This document shows, in pieces, positions 58,716 to 64,000 of a DNA stretch of 64,000 nucleotides (positions are counted from its first letter, which is position 1; every line of letters starts with the position of its first letter). The translations under genes and the position numbers were made by a program. The notes beneath the pieces are model-generated. The model made no database searches. It saw nothing but the letters and a program-made list of their open reading frames with translations, and was not told where the DNA came from. This DNA is from Paraburkholderia eburnea (GTDB lineage: Bacteria; Pseudomonadota; Gammaproteobacteria; Burkholderiales; Burkholderiaceae), in contig NZ_PQGA01000002.1 in the NCBI RefSeq assembly GCF_002917095.1, forward strand, positions 620,001-684,000. The letters are read 5' to 3'.

Positions 58716-59063
58716 TCATGCGGCCACGGCTATGTTTTCGCCCATGTGATCCGCTTCCACACCGGGCAAAATCTCGACGATCTGAAAGTAGCGGTCCCAG
58801 AACGGCGTGTCGCGCAGCGCTTCGATCAATTGTTCGTAGGCCTGATGACTTTCCGCTTCCCATACCCAGACGTCGGTGACGCGCGCTGCGTAGAACTCGA
58901 CGTCGTACAAACGCAGCCGAACGTGTTCGCGATGACGTTCGAGCAAGGGCAGGACATGGTCGTTCAATGCGACGCGGCGTGCGTCGGGCGGCAGTTCGAG
59001 CCACGCGGGCAGGCTTTTCACGAGCATGAAGACAGTAAGGGCAGGCCTGGTAGAAGCATTCAC
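58716..59063 (-). CDS. darcynin-family protein
   Basis: 115 residues from GTG 59063 (AGGAA upstream). FMLVKSLPAWLELP, RLRLYDVEFYAARVTDVWVW and TPFWDRYFQIVEILPGVEA match the darcynin family as I know it, a ferredoxin-like dimeric alpha/beta-barrel relative of unknown chemistry. It shares a divergent promoter with the TetR gene and is probably its target. Confidence 0.82.
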   Translation of the reverse strand: MNASTRPALTVFMLVKSLPAWLELPPDARRVALNDHVLPLLERHREHVRLRLYDVEFYAARVTDVWVWEAESHQAYEQLIEALRDTPFWDRYFQIVEILPGVEADHMGENIAVAA

Positions 59064-59095
59064 GGCGATTTCCTGATCGGTTGAAGGTGTGGTTA

Positions 59096-59132
59096 GAATA
59101 CGAGTGTTTGCTCACATTCGATACTCGCATTC
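59096..59132. promoter_or_regulatory. TetR operator candidate, GAATACGAGT-N17-ACTCGCATTC
   Basis: A 37-bp dyad with nine of ten matching arm bases, lying between the darcynin and TetR start codons, 6 bp upstream of the TetR ATG. Confidence 0.65.
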
Positions 59133-59137
59133 CGACC

Positions 59138-59773
59138 ATGACGCCCACACCTCGCGGCCGTCGCCGCGCAGCCCCGCTCGACGCGCGCAAACAGCCGGTG
59201 CAGCGCCGCTCGACCGCCACCGTCGATGCCATTCTCGAAGCGGCGGCTCGCATTCTGGAGCACGGCGGCTTCACCGGCTACACGACCAACGCGATCGCCG
59301 GGCGCGCCGGCGTGAGCGTCGGCTCGCTCTATCAATACTTCCCGAATCGCGATGCGCTCACTGCCGCGCTGATCGAGCGCGAGAGCGCGCCATTGCTCGC
59401 GGCGCTCGAGCAGGCGGGGGTGGCCGCGAGTTGCGAAATGGCGTTGCTCGGCTTGATTCGTGCGTCGGTCGCGCATCAGATGCAGCGGCCCGTGCTCGCA
59501 CGTCTGCTCGATTTCGAGGAAGAACGGCTACCGCTCGGCGAGCGTGACGCGCGCATCGGCGATCGCATTCACGCGACGCTCATGCGTGCGTTCAGCCTGC
59601 CCGATGCGCCTTGTCTTGACGATCCCTCGACGGCGGCCTTCGATGTGTTCGCCATCGTGCGCGGCATGGTCGATGCGGCGGGTGCGCGCGGCGAAACCGA
59701 TGCCGTCGCGCTGGAGGCGCGCGCGACGCGTGCCGTGGTCGGCTATCTGTGGCGCAGCGAGACGCCGCGCTGA
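59138..59773 (+). CDS. TetR-family regulator
   Basis: 211 residues. A basic tail precedes the helix-turn-helix, which contains GYTTNAIAGRAGVSVGSLYQ and YFPNRDAL. The C-terminal ligand domain is all helical. Divergent from darcynin, with the dyad in between, so it probably represses that gene and itself. The ligand is unknown. Confidence 0.9.
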   Translation: MTPTPRGRRRAAPLDARKQPVQRRSTATVDAILEAAARILEHGGFTGYTTNAIAGRAGVSVGSLYQYFPNRDALTAALIERESAPLLAALEQAGVAASCEMALLGLIRASVAHQMQRPVLARLLDFEEERLPLGERDARIGDRIHATLMRAFSLPDAPCLDDPSTAAFDVFAIVRGMVDAAGARGETDAVALEARATRAVVGYLWRSETPR

Positions 59774-59790
59774 GCGCGCCGGTGTATGCG

Positions 59791-60639
59791 TCAGTGCGCG
59801 CCGCGCTTGCGCAGGCGCTCGATGAGCGCCATCGCCGCCGCCGGGTTGTGTTCCTTGTGGCCGCTGATCACATAGAGATAGACATCGCGGCCCGCTTTGG
59901 CCGCGAGCGGTTTGCCGAAGGTGTCGAGATCGTCGGGCGTGCCGCCTTGCGCCCACGTGAGCGCGCGCTCGACCCAGCGGTCGAGGTCGGCGGGCCCGTA
60001 GCCCGCCTTGTGATCGGCTACCGTGCCCATGATGCGGGCGTAGACGAACGGCGCGGAGGCGTCCGCGATCTGCGGATAGTCCGAATCGCCGGATACCACG
60101 ATGGCGGCTGCGCGCTTGCGCGCCAGCGCCACGAACTCCGGCGTGCAGAAGCTTGCGTGACGGACTTCCAGCGCATGACGCAGCTTGCGGCCATCGATTT
60201 CGTCGGGTAGCAGATCGAGGAATCGTGCGTAGTCCTCGGGATCGAACTGCTTGCCCGGCATCAGTTGCCAGTTGATCGGGCCGAGTTTGTCGCCCAGGTT
60301 CAGCAGGCCGCCCGTGAGAAAGCGTTCGATCGACGCGCCGGCTTCGGCCAGCACGCGCCGGTTCATCGCGAAACGCGGACCTTTTAGCGAAAACACGAAG
60401 TCGTCGGGCGTTTCATCGTGCCAGCGCTGGAAACTCGTGGGCTTTTGCGCGCCGTAATACGTGCTGTTGATTTCCAGCGTGCTCAGGTGGCGGCTTGCGT
60501 AATCGAGTTCGAGACGCTGGGCCAGGCCTTCGGGATAGAAGGCGCCGCGCCATGGGGCGTAGATCCAGCCACCAATGCCGACACGGATGCGGCCGGCTTT
60601 GATGGGCGTTTTGACAGGCGAAGCGGGGGAGCGTGTCAT
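59791..60639 (-). CDS. DUF72 domain protein
   Basis: 282 residues. A TIM-barrel-like protein of the YecE type: VGIGGWIYAPWRGAFYP, LEINSTYYG, FVFSLKGPRF and KLRHALEVRHASF. The function is unknown. Convergent with the TetR gene, 17 nt apart. Confidence 0.9.
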   Translation of the reverse strand: MTRSPASPVKTPIKAGRIRVGIGGWIYAPWRGAFYPEGLAQRLELDYASRHLSTLEINSTYYGAQKPTSFQRWHDETPDDFVFSLKGPRFAMNRRVLAEAGASIERFLTGGLLNLGDKLGPINWQLMPGKQFDPEDYARFLDLLPDEIDGRKLRHALEVRHASFCTPEFVALARKRAAAIVVSGDSDYPQIADASAPFVYARIMGTVADHKAGYGPADLDRWVERALTWAQGGTPDDLDTFGKPLAAKAGRDVYLYVISGHKEHNPAAAMALIERLRKRGAH

Positions 60640-60762
60640 CGGATCGGCGCCATCGAATCGGAGATGCGGCAGTGTAGCGCGACCCGCTCCGCGACGGTTT
60701 TTGAGAGTGTTTTAGGCATAGTCCGATATTTTTCTCAGTGACGTGAGGCTAATTTAGTCGAT

Positions 60763-61224
60763 GTGTGTCAGACAACCTCACTTGGAATATCAGATGCAGT
60801 CTCGTCCTTCTCGCGAGCTGAGCGACGCGCAGTGGCGCAGCGTCGAGCCGCTTTTTCACGAAATTCGCTCCAGCGGCCCGCGCCGCGGCCGTCCGGCTCA
60901 TTGCCCGCGCGCCGTGTTCGAAGCCATCCTCTGGGTGCTCTCGACCGGCTCGGTCTGGGCCAGGCTGCCAGAGCGCTATCCCGACTTCCGCACCTGCCAT
61001 CGCCGTTTCAAGGTGTGGTTCGACGCGGGGCTCGTGCAACAGGCCATGGAACGCCTTTATGGCGACGAAGGCGTGGCGATGTGCGCGGCCATGAATGCAC
61101 GCATGCAGCCGTGGCGCGCGCCGGCCGGTCGCCGGGCGCCGCGCTTTCCGGTCGCGTTCTCGTTGCGCTGGCCGCTCGCGCGCACCTGAGCGCGCCGGCT
61201 GACTAGCGGAACCGTCTGACACAC
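60763..61224. mobile_element. IS-like remnant with 11-bp terminal inverted repeats and a solo orfA
   Basis: GTGTGTCAGAC at 60763-60773 and its exact reverse complement GTCTGACACAC at 61214-61224 enclose a single orfA-type transposase gene. Full IS5/IS427-type elements also carry orfB, which is missing. No target-site duplication is obvious. The element lies between intact genes. Confidence 0.65.
60794..61189 (+). CDS. IS5/IS427-type transposase orfA (DUF4096-like) without orfB
   Basis: 131 residues starting MQSRPSRELSDAQWRSVEPL. The N-terminal DUF4096 signature is followed by GRPAHCPRAVFEAILWVLST and YPDFRTCHRRFKVW. It contains no DDE catalytic domain, so it cannot transpose alone. It could be a decayed copy or a domesticated DNA-binding protein. 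Inverted repeats flank it closely on both sides. Confidence 0.8.
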   Translation: MQSRPSRELSDAQWRSVEPLFHEIRSSGPRRGRPAHCPRAVFEAILWVLSTGSVWARLPERYPDFRTCHRRFKVWFDAGLVQQAMERLYGDEGVAMCAAMNARMQPWRAPAGRRAPRFPVAFSLRWPLART

Positions 61225-61226
61225 CG

Positions 61227-61260
61227 AACGGGCAGTGGATCATCATCCGCTGCCCGTTTT
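61227..61260 (+). terminator. strong intrinsic terminator at the element's right end
   Basis: AACGGGCAG-t-GGAT pairs with ATCC-g-CTGCCCGTT across CATC, then TT. It starts 2 bases outside the right inverted repeat. Confidence 0.85.
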
Positions 61261-61365
61261 GCATTGTTTTTGCAGTCTGAAAACGCGGCGTTCCAATCGG
61301 CCCTTTGTGGGAATGGCCCGCGGTGCGCGATACTGTTGGGCTCAACGCAACGGAATCCTGAGGAC

Positions 61366-62337
61366 ATGGCGCATTTCGACGTATTCAATGGCGACGCGGA
61401 CGGCATCTGCGCGCTTCACCAGCTTCGCCTGGCGCGGCCGCGCCAGGCCACGTTGATCACGGGAGCGAAGCGCGACATCGCGCTCGTCAAGCGCGTCCAG
61501 GCACAGCCCGGCGACTCGCTCACGGTACTCGACATCTCGTTCGACACCAATCGCGCGGCGATCTGCGCGCTGCTCGACCGGGACATTCACGTCGAATATT
61601 TCGATCATCATCACGCCGGCGATCTGCCGATGAACGTCAACCTCATGGCGCACATCGACACCACGGCGCAGGTTTGCACGAGCGTGCTGGTCGATCGCCA
61701 TCTGCAAGGCCGGCACCGCTCGTGGGCCATCGCGGCGGCGTTCGGCGACAACCTGCCCAGGACCGCGCGCGACCTCGCGCAAAAAGCGGACATGTCGGAG
61801 GAGCAGATCGAGCAGTTGTGCGAGTTGGGCGAATCGATCAACTACAACGCCTATGGCGATAGCGTCGAAGACCTGTTCATCGCGCCCGCGGCGCTTTATG
61901 AAGCGATAAAGCCCTACGCCGATCCATTCGAATTCATCGCCAGCGAGCCGTTGCTTGAGCGCCTGGCGTCCTGCCGCGATGACGACCTGGTGCGCGCCCA
62001 GCAAATCACGCCGCTGATCGCGCTGCAATACGGCAGCGTCTGCGTCTTGCCCGACGAGCCCTGGGCGCGTCGCGTGCGCGGCGTGTTCGCCAACGCTCTG
62101 GCGATCGAGGAGCCGGGACACGCCCATGCGGTGCTGAGCGTCAACCCCGACGGCAATTACGCCGTCAGCGTGCGTGCGCCGCTGGAGCAGCCACGCGGCG
62201 CCGACGAACTCTGCCGCGCGTTCCCCGGCGGCAACGGCCGGGTGGGCGCGGCGGGCATCGATTGTCTCGATTCGAAGCGTCTCGATCAGTTCGTCGCCGC
62301 CTTCGCGCGCGTGTTCGGGCGTCCGATGCCGCGTTGA
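61366..62337 (+). CDS. DHH-family phosphoesterase
   Basis: 323 residues. The metal motifs are FNGDADGICAL, VLDISF, FDHHHAGD (DHH box) and HIDTTAQV, with a C-terminal DHHA1-like part (GGNGRVGAAGI). Cleaves phosphodiester bonds of small nucleotides or nanoRNA; the exact substrate (pApA, c-di-AMP and so on) is unclear. ATG 61366 has GAGGAC just upstream. Confidence 0.87.
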   Translation: MAHFDVFNGDADGICALHQLRLARPRQATLITGAKRDIALVKRVQAQPGDSLTVLDISFDTNRAAICALLDRDIHVEYFDHHHAGDLPMNVNLMAHIDTTAQVCTSVLVDRHLQGRHRSWAIAAAFGDNLPRTARDLAQKADMSEEQIEQLCELGESINYNAYGDSVEDLFIAPAALYEAIKPYADPFEFIASEPLLERLASCRDDDLVRAQQITPLIALQYGSVCVLPDEPWARRVRGVFANALAIEEPGHAHAVLSVNPDGNYAVSVRAPLEQPRGADELCRAFPGGNGRVGAAGIDCLDSKRLDQFVAAFARVFGRPMPR

Positions 62338-62470
62338 TCGCCCGGTTCATTACCGGGGTTCATTGCCTCGGCAATTGTCCACCAGTTGCCTGACCCGCTG
62401 CGCCAGGCGGGCCGACCGCGTAACATGAAAAAGCGCTGAACTCCCAAAGCGCGACGCGAGGAGGCCGACG

Positions 62471-63457
62471 ATGCGAGCGATGCTGTTCGACGGAACGAGT
62501 CCGTTACTACGCGAGACGGAGCAACCCGATCCGGTTCCCAAAGCCGGCGAACTGCTGATCGATGTCCATGCCTGCGGTGTGTGCCGCACCGACCTGCATG
62601 TGGTCGATGGCGACCTGACCGAGCCGAAGCGCCCGGTGATTCCGGGCCATGAAATCGTTGGCACCGTGGCCGCGTCCGGCGCGGGTGTGACGGGCTTTGC
62701 GCCCGGCGATCGCGTGGGTGTGCCGTGGCTCGGTCACACCTGCGGACATTGCCGCTTTTGCCTCGCGGGCCGCGAAAATCTCTGCGATGCTCCGGCGTTC
62801 ACGGGTTACACGCGCGATGGCGGCTATGCGCAACGCGTGGTCGCCGACGCCCACTACTGCTTCCATTTGCCGCGCCAGTACAGCGACGTTCAGGCCGCGC
62901 CGCTGCTGTGCGCGGGGCTGATCGGCTATCGCACGCTCGTGCTCGCCGGCGATGCGCAGCGGATCGGCATCTACGGCTTTGGCGCGGCGGCGCATATCGT
63001 CGCGCAAGTCGCACGGCATCAGGGACGCACGGTCTATGCGTTCACGCGTCCCGGCGATCAGGACGCCCAGCGCTTCGCAAGGCGGCTCGGCGCGGTGTGG
63101 GCGGGCGGCAGCGACGAAACGCCGCCCGAGCCGCTCGACGCCGCGCTGCTGTTCGCGCCCGTCGGCGCGCTCGTGCCCGCGGCGCTGCGCGCGGTGACGA
63201 AGGGCGGCACGGTCGTCTGCGGCGGCATCCACATGAGCGACATTCCAACGTTTCCCTACGCGTGGCTCTGGGAGGAGCGGCGCATCGTCTCGGTGGCAAA
63301 CCTCACGCGCGATGACGGCGCGACTTTCATGGCGATCGCCGCGCGCCACACGCTCGAAATCGAGACCACGGTGTATCCGCTCGCGCGCGCCAACGATGCG
63401 CTCGCCGACCTGCGCGCGGGCCGCCTGACGGGCGCGGCCGTGCTGACGATGCGATGA
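62471..63457 (+). CDS. zinc-dependent alcohol dehydrogenase
   Basis: 328 residues. The catalytic zinc ligands are C in GVCRTDLHV and H in GHEIVG. The structural zinc uses the four cysteines of CGHCRFCLAGRENLC. The dinucleotide motif IGIYGFGAAAHI replaces the usual GxGGLGH. It belongs to the AdhP/YjgB-like class acting on primary alcohols or aldehydes with NAD(P). Short for the family (about 340). Confidence 0.9.
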   Translation: MRAMLFDGTSPLLRETEQPDPVPKAGELLIDVHACGVCRTDLHVVDGDLTEPKRPVIPGHEIVGTVAASGAGVTGFAPGDRVGVPWLGHTCGHCRFCLAGRENLCDAPAFTGYTRDGGYAQRVVADAHYCFHLPRQYSDVQAAPLLCAGLIGYRTLVLAGDAQRIGIYGFGAAAHIVAQVARHQGRTVYAFTRPGDQDAQRFARRLGAVWAGGSDETPPEPLDAALLFAPVGALVPAALRAVTKGGTVVCGGIHMSDIPTFPYAWLWEERRIVSVANLTRDDGATFMAIAARHTLEIETTVYPLARANDALADLRAGRLTGAAVLTMR

Positions 63458-63577
63458 GAACGAGCGGGCGCACGGCGACCACAAGCCGCAGCGAGTCGCA
63501 CGAATTTGCCCTTATCTATGCAAGTGCAATAACGAAGCGCGGACATTTCGATCATGGGCGATGCCCGGGAGGTCAGC

Positions 63578-64000
63578 ATGTACAAGCAGATTCTGGTGGC
63601 GATCGACGGTAGCCGGGGCGGGCGTCGAGCGCTTGACGAAGCAGTGAAGATCGCCAAGGCGACGGGCGGCACGGTGCAGGCGCTTTACGTGGTTCGGCAT
63701 CCGGCGCGTCTCGTCGATATCAGCACGGGTTTCGCCGAAGAGCAAACGCGCCAGAGCGCCGAAGCCGATGTCGCGACGGCAGCGCTCGACGAAGCGAAGA
63801 GCGTGTTCGCGCAGGCCGGCATCACGGGCACGACGCGGGCCGCCGATTCGAACGGTGAGGAGATTGCCGCCGTCATCCACCGCATCGCGGGGGAAGACGC
63901 GGTGGATCTCGTGGTGCTGGGCACTCGCGGTTTGTCCGGCGTCAAACGGTTGCTGATTGGCAGCGTGGCGGAATCATTCCTGCGCATCGCCGATCGCCCC
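63578..64000 (+). CDS. universal stress protein (3' end cut by window)
   Basis: 141 residues visible of about 150. MYKQILVAIDGSRGGRRALD at the start and VVLGTRGLSGVKRLLIGSVA near the end are the UspA ATP-binding signature (G-x2-G-x9-G). GGGAGG before ATG 63578 decides the start over an in-frame ATG at 63554. Likely an ATP-binding stress protein. Confidence 0.9.
   Translation, partial: MYKQILVAIDGSRGGRRALDEAVKIAKATGGTVQALYVVRHPARLVDISTGFAEEQTRQSAEADVATAALDEAKSVFAQAGITGTTRAADSNGEEIAAVIHRIAGEDAVDLVVLGTRGLSGVKRLLIGSVAESFLRIADRP

Overview
The window looks like chromosomal DNA of a Burkholderiaceae member, most likely Paraburkholderia or a close relative. The grounds are high GC with G/C-ending codons, two Burkholderia-type trimeric porins, several LysR/LacI/RpiR-controlled catabolic clusters, a solitary second-type rpoN, a solitary citrate synthase, and a darcynin/TetR pair. 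The genus is inferred, because no rRNA or tRNA gene lies in the window. I count 49 protein genes, two of them cut by the window edges. I see no prophage and no CRISPR array; the only mobile DNA is a ~0.46 kb IS-like remnant.

Left part (1-10.4 kb). A truncated FUSC-type efflux gene is followed by a sugar-acid catabolic block: IlvD/Edd dehydratase, RraA-family protein, MFS transporter, porin, 2-oxoglutarate-semialdehyde dehydrogenase and LacI regulator. Three near-identical 15-bp operators (two before the dehydratase, one before the porin) tie the block together. The usual 2-keto-3-deoxy-acid dehydratase is missing and an RraA homologue sits in its place.

10.4-17.9 kb is a hydroxyquinol-type aromatic pathway on the minus strand: intradiol dioxygenase, Dabb protein, maleylacetate reductase, FAD monooxygenase and a C-C-bond-hydrolase-like alpha/beta hydrolase. 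A divergent LysR gene and an outer-membrane channel gene share an identical 19-bp palindrome, which suggests one regulon.

17.9-36.3 kb is mostly housekeeping and nutrient functions: glutaminase, DadA-like oxidoreductase, two DHA2-type drug-efflux MFS proteins, esterases, an orphan MreB paralogue, citrate synthase, amylo-alpha-1,6-glucosidase, a Rhizobium-type asparaginase, a major porin, and a LysR gene divergent from an efflux gene.

36.3-43.5 kb holds small unknown proteins, an RpiR regulator, an ABC-2 transporter pair, and a C45 acyltransferase / class-III aminotransferase / carboxymuconolactone-decarboxylase-family operon. The same CAACATTTGTTG-like operator precedes both rpiR and the C45 operon.

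44-64 kb contains a DUF2158 protein, a LysE exporter, an orphan superinfection-immunity-family protein, an M20 peptidase, a CadR/CadA-like metal-resistance pair, Lhr helicase, an aldo/keto reductase and a BON protein. It continues with an rpoN paralogue that has a sigma-54-type promoter of its own, darcynin/TetR, DUF72, a solo IS orfA with inverted repeats, a DHH phosphoesterase, a zinc alcohol dehydrogenase and a truncated universal stress protein.

The best leads for new biology are the RraA-containing sugar-acid operon, the aromatic cluster with an acyl-removing-type hydrolase and a Dabb protein, the RpiR/C45 regulon, and the apparently self-regulating rpoN. All function calls come from reading translated sequence and motifs; no database search was run.
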